Source: JAEUJM01 sp041908445
GTDB lineage: Bacteria; Actinomycetota; Acidimicrobiia; Acidimicrobiales; DATDAH01
DNA length: 64,000 nucleotides
Direction: 5' to 3'
NCBI GenBank assembly: GCA_041908445.1
Contig: JAYRFK010000008.1
Location: 124,001-188,000 of the forward strand
The stretch's first letter is position 1; every line of letters begins with the position of its first letter. Of the stretch, positions 15,705-24,314 are shown piece after piece. The notes beneath the pieces are model-generated. The model worked only from the letters and a program-made list of their open reading frames with translations. It searched no databases and was not told the origin of the DNA. Position numbers and translations under genes: made by a program.

Positions 15705-17180
15705 TCAGGTGCGCTTGGCCTTCGCCCGCACCGTGTCGACCGCGGTCGGGTCGGCCACCGAGGTGACCGTCACGTCGGCGTTGTGGGCGGAGCCCCGCAC
15801 CGACGTGGTCTTGGCCTTGACCTTGACCCGCAGCGTGGTGGTGGCACCGGGGGCCAGGTTCGCCGTGGTGTAGGTGCCGGCCACGACGGCGCTGGTGATG
15901 TTGGTGCCGGCGGCGTCGAAGTAGGTCACCTTGTAGCCCGCGGCACCGGACTCGACGCCCCGCACCCGGAACGAGTCGGTGGCGTCCCCGTCGTTGCCGA
16001 CCTGGACGTAGAAGCTCCGCGCCGCGCCGCGGGCCACGCCGCCCTTCACCGTCTGGCCGGTGGTGACCGCCGGCGCGTAGGTGCCGTCGAGCGAGAAGGG
16101 TCCGGCGGGGGCGGTGCCGACGGCGGCGTCGGCCACCCGGCGAGGTGCCACCGTGGTGCTCACCGCGTTGGTGGTCGCCGCCGGCGTCTCTGCGGTGTCC
16201 ACCGCCGCGGACCGCGTGAACGTGCCGATGTCGGCGACGGTGGCGGTGCGGGTGCACGCGACGTGCGCGGTCGAGGCGAGGGCGATCGACGCGGGCGGGC
16301 TGGCGCAGGTGGCCCCCGGGACGGTGGCGGTGACAGCGGAGAGCGGCACGTCACCGGTGTTCTGGACGGCGATGTCGTAGTGGATGGTCTCGCCGACCTC
16401 CACCGAGGCCTCCGTGCGGCTGAGGCTCGCGCTCATCGCCGGCGTGGCGATCAGGGTCGAGACGATCACTTGGTTGGGGTCGGTGGGGATGCAGGGCGTG
16501 TTGGCGTCGTTCCAGTTGACGCTGAGCACGATCGGGATGCTCTTCGAGTACTTCACCACGGCGTTCAGGGTGGGCGCCTTCCAGTTGATCGAGCTGCCCT
16601 TCGCCCCGGTGACGACCGCGTCGACGTCCACGCTCGGGATGAAGTTCAACGGGGCGAAGACGCCCGGCGACGTCTCGACCTCGATGGTGGGTGGGGTCGC
16701 GTCCGGGTTGATGCGGATGTACGAGCCGGCCACCGCGCTCTGGATGTGGACCCGGATGTTGCCGCCCTCGCGCGCCACCGACGCCCAGTTCGGCGCCGGG
16801 GTCAGGGTGGTGGTCACGGTGTTCCAGTTGATGCCGGCCGGCAGCGGCTGCCAGATGTCGACCTGCCTCACGTAGACGTAGCCGTAGGTCTGGCCGAGGG
16901 GCAGTGCCGGCCGGTTGCTCGTGAAGTCGGGGAAGGGGACGTCGAGGTCGAGGTGGGTCGTGCCGCCCTGGAGCACCGGGTCGGGCGTGTCCTGGACGGT
17001 CACGTCGAACGTGTCGGTGATGGTGTCGGGGATCTGGCCGGCGAGCGAGCCGGTGGCGCCGGCCGGCAGGTCGCACGTGTACGAGACCGCCGTGGTGTCC
17101 GCCCCGGCGGGGGCGAGGCCCCCGAGCGCGAGGACCCCCACGAGTCCGATGGCCGACGCGACGGCGCGCAGCTTCTGCAT
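15705..17180 (-). CDS. Secreted surface protein with CARDB/DUF11-like repeats
   Basis: The 491-aa product has a Sec signal peptide (residues 1-27, ending PAGADTT). Its N-terminal domain of about 200 residues begins with VSYTC (Cys36) and ends with NTPCIPTDP (Cys230). Two Ig-like segments follow, typical of DUF11/CARDB domains (VEVGETIHYDIAVQNTGDVPLS, and RSFYVQVGNDGDATDSFRV). No anchor motif or hydrophobic tail is present, so it is probably released or loosely attached. The N-terminal domain recurs in the SLH protein at 34106-35371, with the first cysteine at the same residue number. The gene lies downstream of the Ser/Thr kinase, with a palindromic site in the 68-bp gap. No function is known. 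Confidence 0.75.
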   Translation of the reverse strand: MQKLRAVASAIGLVGVLALGGLAPAGADTTAVSYTCDLPAGATGSLAGQIPDTITDTFDVTVQDTPDPVLQGGTTHLDLDVPFPDFTSNRPALPLGQTYGYVYVRQVDIWQPLPAGINWNTVTTTLTPAPNWASVAREGGNIRVHIQSAVAGSYIRINPDATPPTIEVETSPGVFAPLNFIPSVDVDAVVTGAKGSSINWKAPTLNAVVKYSKSIPIVLSVNWNDANTPCIPTDPNQVIVSTLIATPAMSASLSRTEASVEVGETIHYDIAVQNTGDVPLSAVTATVPGATCASPPASIALASTAHVACTRTATVADIGTFTRSAAVDTAETPAATTNAVSTTVAPRRVADAAVGTAPAGPFSLDGTYAPAVTTGQTVKGGVARGAARSFYVQVGNDGDATDSFRVRGVESGAAGYKVTYFDAAGTNITSAVVAGTYTTANLAPGATTTLRVKVKAKTTSVRGSAHNADVTVTSVADPTAVDTVRAKAKRT

Positions 17181-17211
17181 CCCCTGCCCCTCTCTCGTTC
17201 CCGCTCCCGCA

Positions 17212-17251
17212 CGTTCGTGAACGGTGTTCAGATACTAGACACCCGTGTCTA
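17212..17251 (-). promoter_or_regulatory. Promoter and operator-like palindromes before the surface protein gene
   Basis: On the minus strand, TAGTAT (17237-17232) is a good -10 box. It abuts the palindrome TAGACAC-N2-GTGTCTA (17236-17251), and a second palindrome, CGTTCGTGAACG (17212-17223), lies in the predicted leader. Overlap of a dyad with the promoter suggests control by a dimeric regulator. The first dyad also covers the kinase stop codon. Confidence 0.45.
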
Positions 17252-18793
17252 CACGGGACCGACGAGCTGCTCCACCTCGAACAGGTCGTTGAGGACGATG
17301 GTGCCGCCGCCGGCCTCGATCTCGGCCCGGGTGATCGGCGCCGGCTCGAACTCGCCCTCTTGGTCCTCCAGCGTGACCCGGTAGGCGTCGACCCCCTCGA
17401 CCGGGGCGAACACGAGCGTGTAGCGGCAGGCGTCGAGGATCCCGCCGTCGACCTGCTCGCCGGCGGGGAAGGCGGTCGGGGGGACGAGCACGCGGCCGTC
17501 CGCGGTCTCGAGGCCGACGCTCGCCTCGGGGGCGATGCAGCCGGCGTCGCCGGTGAGCAGCTGCTCGAAGAAGTCGCCGAAGTCGTTGGCGTCGAGGGTG
17601 AGCTGCGCGGTCACGCTGATCGGCGGCGCGGTCGTGGTCGTCGTCGGGGGCACCGTGGTGGCCGGCGCGGCGGCGCTGGTGCCCGGACCGCCGTCGGCGG
17701 TGTCGGCGCCGTCGCCGCTCGACAGCAGCAGCGCGCCGGCGGCGCCGAGGAGCAGCGCGACGACCGCGACCGCCACGACCACGGGCCAGACCCGCCGACC
17801 GGGTGGGGCGGGCGCCGGCTCGGGCGCCGGCGGGACCGCCGCCACCACGGGTTCGGGCGCCGGCGGGACGGGCGGCATCGGCGGGGTGGGGTCGGCGGCG
17901 GACGGCCAGCCCGTCGCGGGCATCACCCAGGTGTGCTCGATCAGGTGGGTGGTCTCCTCGACCAGCTCGTCGGTGGGGCTGGCCTCCTGGCCGCCCACCA
18001 GGCCGGCGAGCAGCGCCTTGGCCGTGGGCCGGCGGGCGGGGTCCTTGAGGAACGCGGCCTCGACGAAGGGCCGCACCTCCTGGGGGAGTCCCGCCAGGTC
18101 GGGCTCGCCCGACAGGATCCGGGCGGTCACCTCCTCGGGCCCGCCGAGGCCGAAGGGGGGCCGGCCCGTGCCGGCGTAGGCCACGAGCGCGGCCCAGGTG
18201 AACACGTCGACCGCCGGGGTGGAGACCTCGCCGGCGGCCTGCTCCGGCGCCATCCAGCCCGCGGAGCCGATGACCGTGCCCACGACGGTGAGGGGCAGGG
18301 ACCCGGCCGCGGCGGCGATGCCGAAGTCGACGAGCTTGGGCTGGTCGGCGGCGAGGATCACGTTGCTCGGCTTGAGGTCGCGGTGGATGACCCCGACCTC
18401 GTGGATGAGCACCAGCGCCTCGGCCAGCGCGGCGGCGAGGGCCCGGAGGCGCTCGCCGCTCAGGGGCCCGTTCGCGGCCACGCTGTCGGCCAGGGTCGGG
18501 CCGTCCACGAACTCGACCACCAGGTAGGGCTGGGGCGCCTCGGTGTCGGCGGCGAGGAGCTGGGCGACGCGGGGGCCGGCGACCCGGCGGAGCGCCTCGA
18601 CCTCACGCCGGAAGCGCTCGCGGAAGGTGGCGTCGTGGGCGAGGTCGGCGCGCACCAGCTTCACCGCGACGGTGGTGCCGTCCGGGCCCTCGCCCAGGTA
18701 CACCATCCCCATGCCGCCGGCGCCGAGCCGACCGGTCAGGACGTAGTCGCCGAGGCGCTGGGGGTCGCTCGGATCGAGGGGGGTGACCGCCAC
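17249..18793 (-). CDS. PknB-type serine/threonine protein kinase with extracellular domain
   Basis: The 514-aa protein has a complete kinase domain: the P-loop GRLGAGGMG, Lys45 in VAVKLV, HRDLKPSN (His137-Asp139), DFG (Asp156) and MAPEQ. A Pro/Ala-rich juxtamembrane linker, one membrane helix (VWPVVVAVAVVALLLGAAGALLL) and a Thr-rich spacer lead to an extracellular domain of about 130 residues starting TAQLTLDANDFGDFFEQLL. That outer domain is not PASTA and is unrecognised. The start is ambiguous: GTG at 18793 sits 6 bases after CAGACT, giving a leaderless message, while GTG at 18799 adds two residues. The downstream surface-protein gene may be functionally linked. It probably senses an envelope signal and phosphorylates cytoplasmic targets. 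Confidence 0.85.
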   Translation of the reverse strand: MAVTPLDPSDPQRLGDYVLTGRLGAGGMGMVYLGEGPDGTTVAVKLVRADLAHDATFRERFRREVEALRRVAGPRVAQLLAADTEAPQPYLVVEFVDGPTLADSVAANGPLSGERLRALAAALAEALVLIHEVGVIHRDLKPSNVILAADQPKLVDFGIAAAAGSLPLTVVGTVIGSAGWMAPEQAAGEVSTPAVDVFTWAALVAYAGTGRPPFGLGGPEEVTARILSGEPDLAGLPQEVRPFVEAAFLKDPARRPTAKALLAGLVGGQEASPTDELVEETTHLIEHTWVMPATGWPSAADPTPPMPPVPPAPEPVVAAVPPAPEPAPAPPGRRVWPVVVAVAVVALLLGAAGALLLSSGDGADTADGGPGTSAAAPATTVPPTTTTTAPPISVTAQLTLDANDFGDFFEQLLTGDAGCIAPEASVGLETADGRVLVPPTAFPAGEQVDGGILDACRYTLVFAPVEGVDAYRVTLEDQEGEFEPAPITRAEIEAGGGTIVLNDLFEVEQLVGPV

Positions 18794-18893
18794 GGCCACA
18801 GTCTGCCCGCTCCGGTGGCCGCCGACCGCTCCCGTCGGGGCGGCTCGGGCGGGGTTCGGCCGCCCGGCGCTTTGCACGGACCCGGCGGGCGAC

Positions 18894-18899
18894 CACACT
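18894..18899 (+). promoter_or_regulatory. -10 element CACACT, leaderless spacing
   Basis: CACACT ends 6 bases before the glutaryl-CoA dehydrogenase ATG, so transcription would begin at the start codon. The same hexamer stands before the amidohydrolase at 8774. Confidence 0.4.
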
Positions 18900-18905
18900 G
18901 GGCGC

Positions 18906-20081
18906 ATGGCTGCCACCCCGGTCGACGATCCCCGCGACTTCCTCGGCCTCGACGCCCTGCTCGACGACGAGGAGCGCTCGATCCGCGACACCGTGCGCGC
19001 CTTCGTGCACGACAAGGTCCTCCCCGACATCGGCGAGTGGTTCGAGGCCGGCACCTTCCCCCGGGAGATGGCCAAGGAGATGGGCGCCCTCGGCCTGCTC
19101 GGCATGCACCTCGAGGGCTACGGCTGCGCCGGCACCAGCGCGGTGAGCTACGGCCTCGCCTGCCTCGAGCTCGAGGCCGGCGACTCCGGCTTCCGCAGCT
19201 TCGTCTCGGTGCAGGGCTCGCTCGCGATGTTCCCCATCCACGCCTACGGGAGCGAGGAGCAGAAGCAGGAGTGGCTGCCCCGCATGGCCGCCGGGGAGGC
19301 CATCGGCTGCTTCGGGCTCACCGAGCCGGACTCCGGGAGCGATCCGTCGAGCATGCGCACGAACGCCCGCCGTGACGGCGCCGACTGGATCCTGAACGGC
19401 TCCAAGATGTGGATCACGAACGGCGGCATCGCCGACGTGGCCGTGGTGTGGGCCCGCACCGACGAGGGCATCCGCGGCTTCGTCGTCCCCGCCGACACGC
19501 CGGGCTTCTCCACCAACGACGTGCACCGCAAGCTGTCGCTGCGGGCGTCGGTCACGAGCGAGCTCGTGTTCGACGACGTCCGGCTGCCGGCGGACGCGGT
19601 CCTGCCGGGCGTGGCCAGCATGCGGGGCCCGCTCTCGTGCCTGAACGAGGCGCGGTTCGGCATCCTGTTCGGCGCCGTCGGCGCGGCCCGGGCCTGCTAC
19701 GAGGCGGCCCTGGACTACGCCACGGAGCGCACCCAGTTCGGCCAGCCCATCGCCGGCTTCCAGCTCACCCAGCGCAAGCTCGTCGAGCTCATGGTCGCGG
19801 TGAACCGGACCGCGCTCGTGGCCCTCCACCTGGGCCGGCGCAAGGATGCGCACGAGCTCACGCCGGCGCAGGTGAGCTTCGGCAAGTTCGACAACGTGCG
19901 CACGGCGCTCGAGGTCGCCCGGGAGGCTCGCAGCATCCTCGGCGCCAACGGCATCACCCTCGACTACCCGGTCATCCGCCACATGAACAACCTCGAGTCG
20001 GTCTTCACCTACGAGGGCACGAACGAGATCCACACCCTCGTGCTCGGCCAGGCCATCACCGGCCTCCCCGCCTTCCGCTGA
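18906..20081 (+). CDS. gcdH: Glutaryl-CoA dehydrogenase
   Basis: The 391-aa flavoprotein follows glutaryl-CoA dehydrogenase closely. It has FRSFVSVQGSL with Arg97, which binds the substrate carboxylate in this subfamily, GCFGLTEPDSGSDPSSM for flavin contacts, KLSLRAS, and the catalytic base Glu370 in TYEGTNEIH. The enzyme oxidises and decarboxylates glutaryl-CoA to crotonyl-CoA in lysine, tryptophan and aromatic degradation, passing electrons to electron-transfer flavoprotein. The ATG is preceded by a -10 box at leaderless spacing. A second acyl-CoA dehydrogenase follows after 33 bases, so the two are probably co-transcribed. Length is normal for the family. Confidence 0.88.
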   Translation: MAATPVDDPRDFLGLDALLDDEERSIRDTVRAFVHDKVLPDIGEWFEAGTFPREMAKEMGALGLLGMHLEGYGCAGTSAVSYGLACLELEAGDSGFRSFVSVQGSLAMFPIHAYGSEEQKQEWLPRMAAGEAIGCFGLTEPDSGSDPSSMRTNARRDGADWILNGSKMWITNGGIADVAVVWARTDEGIRGFVVPADTPGFSTNDVHRKLSLRASVTSELVFDDVRLPADAVLPGVASMRGPLSCLNEARFGILFGAVGAARACYEAALDYATERTQFGQPIAGFQLTQRKLVELMVAVNRTALVALHLGRRKDAHELTPAQVSFGKFDNVRTALEVAREARSILGANGITLDYPVIRHMNNLESVFTYEGTNEIHTLVLGQAITGLPAFR

Positions 20082-20114
20082 GCCGCGCCGATCGAGCGAC
20101 AGGAGCCCCGCCCC

Positions 20115-21260
20115 ATGCACTTCACCGAGGACCACGAGATGTTCCGCAAGACCGTGCGGGACGTCGTCGAGCGTGAGATCAACCCCCACGTGGACGAGTG
20201 GGAGGCCGCGGGGATCTTCCCCGCCCACGAGCTGTTCCCGAAGCTGGGCGAGCTCGGGCTGCTGGGCCTGGAGTACGACGAGGCGTACGGCGGCCAGGGC
20301 GCCGACCACAGCTACACGGTGATCCTCGGCGAGGAGCTCGGGCGCATCCACTGCGGCGGCGTGCCCATGGCCATCGCCGTGCAGACCGACATGGCCACCC
20401 CCTCCCTGCACCGCTTCGGCACCGAGGAGCTGAAGCAGCGCTACCTCGTGCCCGCCATCCGGGGGGAGGCCGTGGCCGCCATCGCCGTCACCGAGCCCGA
20501 CGCCGGCTCGGACGTGGCCGCGCTGCGCACCCGCGCCGTCCGTGACGGCGACGAGTGGGTGATCAACGGCACGAAGCTCTACATCACCAACGGCACCCAG
20601 GCCGACTGGCTGTGCCTGCTCGCCCGCACCTCCGACGACGGTGGCTACCGTGGGATGTCCCAGATCGTCGTGCCCACCGACACGCCCGGGTTCAGCGTCA
20701 GCCGCAACCTCAAGAAGATGGGGATGTGGTCGTCGGACACGGCCGAGCTGAGCTTCGTCGACGTGCGGGTGCCGGTGGCCAACACCATCGGGGACGAGGG
20801 CAAGGGCTTCCAGCAGCAGATGGCCCAGTTCCAGAACGAGCGCATGATCGCCAACTACCTGGCGGTGGGCTCGATGGAGGTCGCCCTCGAGCGAACGGTC
20901 GCCTACCTGCGCGAGCGGGTCGTCTTCGGCGCCCCCCTGGCCGAGAGCCAGCACATCCAGTTCGCCCTCGCCGAGCTCTTCGCCGAGCTCGACGTGGTGC
21001 GCCAGTACAACTACTCGTGCGCCGACGCGTACCTCCGGGGCGAGGACACCACCCGCTTCGCGACGATCGCCAAGCTGGTCGCGCCGCGGCTGGCCCGGCG
21101 GGTCGCCGACACCTGCCTGCAGTTCCACGGCGGCATCGGGTACATGGACGAGACGTGGGCGTCGCGCTACTTCCGCGACTCGCGCCTCTGGTCCATCGGC
21201 GGCGGCGCCGACGAGGTCATGCTGCGCACCATCGCCCGCATGGAGGGCATCGGCGCTTGA
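20115..21260 (+). CDS. Acyl-CoA dehydrogenase, citronellyl-CoA (AtuD)-like
   Basis: The 381-aa protein is a normal-length acyl-CoA dehydrogenase, with AIAVTEPDAGSD, WVINGTKLYITNG and GGIGYMDETWASRYFRD. At the usual late catalytic position it has GGGADEVM in place of the YEGT motif. The base is therefore more likely Glu242 in QNERM, the site used by isovaleryl- and long-chain-type enzymes. That pattern fits the AtuD/citronellyl-CoA and related branched or terpenoid acyl-CoA group, but specificity is inferred. It lies downstream of gcdH, and its TGA overlaps the TTG of the thiamine pyrophosphokinase gene. Confidence 0.8.
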   Translation: MHFTEDHEMFRKTVRDVVEREINPHVDEWEAAGIFPAHELFPKLGELGLLGLEYDEAYGGQGADHSYTVILGEELGRIHCGGVPMAIAVQTDMATPSLHRFGTEELKQRYLVPAIRGEAVAAIAVTEPDAGSDVAALRTRAVRDGDEWVINGTKLYITNGTQADWLCLLARTSDDGGYRGMSQIVVPTDTPGFSVSRNLKKMGMWSSDTAELSFVDVRVPVANTIGDEGKGFQQQMAQFQNERMIANYLAVGSMEVALERTVAYLRERVVFGAPLAESQHIQFALAELFAELDVVRQYNYSCADAYLRGEDTTRFATIAKLVAPRLARRVADTCLQFHGGIGYMDETWASRYFRDSRLWSIGGGADEVMLRTIARMEGIGA

Positions 21261-21904
21261 CCGACGGGGCGCGCCGGGCCCTGATCGTCGCCGGCGGCGA
21301 GGCGCCCGGGCCCGAGCTGCTGGCCGCCGAGGGGCCCTGGGACGTCGTCGTCGCCGCCGACTCGGGCCTCGACCACGCCGCCGTCCTGGGACTGGCGGTG
21401 GACCTCGTGGTCGGCGACCTCGACTCGGTGTCGGGCACACGGCTCGAGGAGGCGCGCTCGGCCGGGGTGGCCGTCGAGTCGCACCCGGCGGACAAGGACG
21501 CCACCGACCTCGCGCTGGCCCTCGCCGCCGCCATCCGGCGCGGTGCGACCGACCTGCTGGTGGTGGGGCTGGGTGGCGGCCGGCCGGACCACGAGCTCGC
21601 CAACCTCCTCCTCCTGGCCGCACCCGAGTACGCCGCGGTGGACGTCGAGGCCCGCACCGCGGGCGGCCGCTTCGTGGTCGTCCGCGACCGCCCCCGCCGC
21701 TTCACCGGCCGCCCGGGCGACGTGCTCACCCTCCTGCCCCTGCACGGCCCGGCGCGGGCGGTGCACACCCGGGGCCTGCGCTGGGCCCTCGACGGCGACG
21801 ACCTCCCCGCGGCCACGACCCGGGGCGTCAGCAACGAGCTCGCGGCGGCGGAGGCCACGGTCGTGGTGGGCGAGGGCGTCCTGCTGGCGGTGCAGCCGGG
21901 CTGA
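21257..21904 (+). CDS. Thiamine pyrophosphokinase (thiamine diphosphokinase)
   Basis: The 215-aa product has the catalytic core of thiamine pyrophosphokinase: AADSGLDHAAVLGL, VGDLDSVS, HPADKDATDLALAL and a glycine-rich LGGGRPDHELANLLLL. The enzyme transfers pyrophosphate from ATP to thiamine to make ThDP in the cytoplasm. The C-terminal B1-binding domain ends in GVSNELAAAEATVVVGEGVLL, with the expected SNE motif. The start is TTG, overlapping the preceding stop as TTGA, which indicates coupling. The thiamine cofactor has no evident link to the acyl-CoA dehydrogenases, so sharing of a transcript may be incidental. Confidence 0.85.
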   Translation: MTDGARRALIVAGGEAPGPELLAAEGPWDVVVAADSGLDHAAVLGLAVDLVVGDLDSVSGTRLEEARSAGVAVESHPADKDATDLALALAAAIRRGATDLLVVGLGGGRPDHELANLLLLAAPEYAAVDVEARTAGGRFVVVRDRPRRFTGRPGDVLTLLPLHGPARAVHTRGLRWALDGDDLPAATTRGVSNELAAAEATVVVGEGVLLAVQPG

Positions 21905-21976
21905 GTCCCCGTCCTACCAGGGACGGGACGCGGGTTCGCGCTCAGGCCGCGCGTCGACCTGCCGATAGCGGAGGTG

Positions 21977-23248
21977 ATGCCCCGACCCGCCTCGCGGGCG
22001 CTCGTCCTCGCCTTCGGCGCCGTCCTGCTGCTCGCGCCACCGGTGGCGGCCGAGCGCCGCACCACCGCCGCCGACGATCCGGCGGTGTCGACCACGAGCA
22101 CGTCCACCACCGAGCCGTCCACCGGCGGTTCCACGACGAGCACCACGGCGCCGACGTCCACGTCCACCAGCACCACCTCGACGACGCTCTCGCCGACCGA
22201 CCCCGGCGCCGGCGGGGACGTGACCGGCGGCGTGATCCCGGACGAGGACATCGTCGTGCCCCCGCCGATGGACGTGACCGCCGGCCCCCACGTGCCCAGC
22301 GTGGCGATCGTGGGCGATCTGGGGTCGGCCCAGGCCCGACTGGCCGAGGCCGAGTCCCACGTGGCCGACGCCGACGCCCGGGTGACGGCGCTCGCCGCCG
22401 AGCTGGCGTCGGTCGAGGACCGCATCGTCGCCCTCACCGACGAGGAACGACAGGCGGTCAAGCGGGTCGAGGAGTCGCGCGACGTCCTGGCCGACCGTGC
22501 GGTCGACGCCTACATCCGGGGCAACCTCGGCACCCTCACCGCGACCCTCGCGGCCGAGGACCCGAACGAGGTGGGTGCCAACGAGGCGATGATGGAGAGC
22601 GTCCTCGACGCCGACCACCGGGCCGTCCAGGACTACCGGGTCGCCCGGCGGGACGTCTCGCAGCGCCTCGTCGAGCTCGCCGACCGGCGCACCGACCTCG
22701 CCACCCAGCTCGTCCAGGCCAAGCACTACGACAAAGCGGTCCGCGCCGACGTGCGGGACGCCCGGGTGCAGCTCATGGCGTTCGAGGCGGGGAGCCAGAT
22801 CTTCGTCACCGGGATGGTCTTCCCGGTCGGCGACCCCCACCAGTTCACCGACACGTTCCTGGCGCCCCGCTCCGGTGGTCGCCAGCACCAGGGCGTGGAC
22901 ATCTTCGCCCCGGCGGGCACGGGCCTGTTCGCGGTGGAGCGGGGCGTGATCGCCAAGGTCGGGAGCAACGCCCTCGGGGGCATCAAGCTCTGGCTCTACG
23001 GCGAAAGTGGCACCACCTACTACTACGCCCACCTGCTCGACTACGCCCCCGGGATCCGCGACGGCCTCGTGGTCGAGGCCGGCGACCTGGTCGGCTACGT
23101 GGGCAACACCGGGAACGCGGCCACGACCCCGTCCCACCTGCACTTCGAGATCCATCCGGGCAACGGCCCGGCCGTGGACCCGACCCCGCTGCTCCAGGTC
23201 GTCGACGCACTCGACGACGTCGCCACGCCCTCCGTCGCCCGGCGCTGA
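21977..23248 (+). CDS. Secreted M23 family metallopeptidase with coiled coil (paralogue 1)
   Basis: The 423-aa product has a signal peptide (ending near PPVAAERR), a long Ser/Thr low-complexity linker (residues about 38-75) and a coiled-coil stretch around 115-265. The C-terminal M23 domain carries APRSGGRQHQGVDIF (first His and Asp zinc ligands) and HLHFEIHPG (last His pair). M23 enzymes cleave peptidoglycan cross-bridges, and coiled-coil fusions often work with FtsEX-like or division systems. The GGAGG sequence overlaps the possible GTG at 21974, so ATG at 21977 is used, though spacing is poor for both. It is paralogous to the gene at 27694-28755. Confidence 0.82.
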   Translation: MPRPASRALVLAFGAVLLLAPPVAAERRTTAADDPAVSTTSTSTTEPSTGGSTTSTTAPTSTSTSTTSTTLSPTDPGAGGDVTGGVIPDEDIVVPPPMDVTAGPHVPSVAIVGDLGSAQARLAEAESHVADADARVTALAAELASVEDRIVALTDEERQAVKRVEESRDVLADRAVDAYIRGNLGTLTATLAAEDPNEVGANEAMMESVLDADHRAVQDYRVARRDVSQRLVELADRRTDLATQLVQAKHYDKAVRADVRDARVQLMAFEAGSQIFVTGMVFPVGDPHQFTDTFLAPRSGGRQHQGVDIFAPAGTGLFAVERGVIAKVGSNALGGIKLWLYGESGTTYYYAHLLDYAPGIRDGLVVEAGDLVGYVGNTGNAATTPSHLHFEIHPGNGPAVDPTPLLQVVDALDDVATPSVARR

Positions 23249-23300
23249 CGGCCGGACGCGCCGCAACCGGTCGCGGATCGGGTGGAATGGGGGCGTGGGC

Positions 23301-23741
23301 ATGGACGTGACCGAGACCCTGGACGTGGGCGCGAGCCCCGAGGCGCTGTTCGCCTGGGTGGCCACCCTCGACCGCTACCCGGGCTGGCTCGACATCGTGG
23401 CCCGGGCCGAGCCCGCGGACCCGGCCGAGGGCGACCCCGGGCCGGCGTGGCTCGTCGACCTGCGGGGCCGCCTGGGGCCGCTCTCACGCGCCAAGCGCCT
23501 GCGCATGGTCCGCACCGCGCACACCCCGCCGTCGCGGGCGACCTTCGAGCGCCGCGAGGTCGACGGGCGCTCGCACTCGCCCTGGGTGCTGGACGCCACC
23601 GTCACGCCCGCGGGGGACGGGGCCCGGCTCACGATGCACCTCCACTACGGCGGCGGCCTCTGGGGCCCCGTGCTCGAGCGGATGCTGCGCGACGAGGTCG
23701 AGCACAGCCGGCCCCGGCTGGCCGCCGCGGTCGAGGCCTAG
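23301..23741 (+). CDS. SRPBCC (START-like) family protein
   Basis: The 146-aa protein fits the polyketide cyclase/dehydrase SRPBCC fold. It begins with DVTETLDVGASPEALFAWVATLDRYPGWLDIV, has the central strand VDGRSHSPWVLDATVTPAGDGARLTMHLHYGG and ends with a long helix (WGPVLERMLRDEVEHSRPRLAAAVEA). These proteins bind hydrophobic ligands in a deep cavity, and catalytic function cannot be assigned. An in-frame GTG two codons upstream is an alternative start. It stands alone between the M23 gene and a convergent membrane-protein gene. Confidence 0.7.
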   Translation: MDVTETLDVGASPEALFAWVATLDRYPGWLDIVARAEPADPAEGDPGPAWLVDLRGRLGPLSRAKRLRMVRTAHTPPSRATFERREVDGRSHSPWVLDATVTPAGDGARLTMHLHYGGGLWGPVLERMLRDEVEHSRPRLAAAVEA

Positions 23742-23750
23742 GGCCAGCCC

Positions 23751-23769
23751 GGGCCGGGCCGGGCCGGGC
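23751..23769 (+). repeat. Short GGGCC tandem repeat
   Basis: Three perfect GGGCC units and a partial fourth lie in the 38-bp convergent gap between the SRPBCC gene and the membrane-protein gene. It can fold with the nearby GGCC stretches and may help termination. Confidence 0.4.
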
Positions 23770-23779
23770 GGCGCGGCCG

Positions 23780-24310
23780 CTACGGGGCCCGACGGGCCAG
23801 TCGGGTCAGCGCAGCGGCGACCGCGTAGATCACGCCGGCGTAGACGAGCACGAACTTCAGGTACGCGCACGCCGCCGCCACCTGGGGCGCCGGGGACTCC
23901 ACCGGCCCGCGGATCATGTCGAGCAGGGCCACGTTCTCGACGGCGTCGCAGGCGCCGCCCGCCCAGGCGGCCCAGGCGAGCACGCCGCCGAGGGTGACGA
24001 GCCAGGCGTGGCGGAACACCCGCCGGGCCCACACGCAGGCGATGGCGATGGTGGTCGAGTAGGCGAGCAGGAAGAGGTAGTCGAGGCCGACGCCGAAGGC
24101 GGCGTGGATGACGTCACGGTCGTCCCACACCGCCATCGCCTCCCTGGCGGCGGCGACGCTGCCGGCGACCTCGAGGCCGACGATCCCGGTGCCGCCCGGG
24201 TCGAGCAGGAGCAGGGCAGCGCCGACCACGACGGTGGTGGCGAAGCACGGGAGGAACCAGGTGCGGATGCGGCCGGGCGGTACCTCGTCGAACGGGTGGT
24301 GGACCGCCAT
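23780..24310 (-). CDS. Integral membrane protein, unknown function
   Basis: The 176-aa protein has about four predicted membrane helices (around residues 18-36, 74-92, 101-120 and 150-170). Acidic residues occur in the loops (VWDDRDVIHAA, GGACDAVENVALLDMI). I do not recognise the family. It begins 4 bases after the stop of the ABC ATPase gene on the same strand, so the two are probably co-transcribed. It is too small to be a typical ABC-2 permease, so a transporter role is only a possibility. Confidence 0.6.
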   Translation of the reverse strand: MAVHHPFDEVPPGRIRTWFLPCFATTVVVGAALLLLDPGGTGIVGLEVAGSVAAAREAMAVWDDRDVIHAAFGVGLDYLFLLAYSTTIAIACVWARRVFRHAWLVTLGGVLAWAAWAGGACDAVENVALLDMIRGPVESPAPQVAAACAYLKFVLVYAGVIYAVAAALTRLARRAP

Positions 24311-24314
24311 GGGT

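Noticed and set aside
18603..21623. Long antisense frame of about 1000 codons opposite gcdH and the second acyl-CoA dehydrogenase
   Set aside because: It is a shadow of high-GC codon bias. The plus-strand proteins match known families fully, while the antisense translation is low-complexity H/V/G/D-rich sequence with no domain.
21905..21976. Terminator hairpin after the thiamine pyrophosphokinase gene
   Set aside because: A CCCGTCC/GGACGGG pair exists, but the stem is short and there is no T-run; it is too weak to call in such GC-rich DNA.
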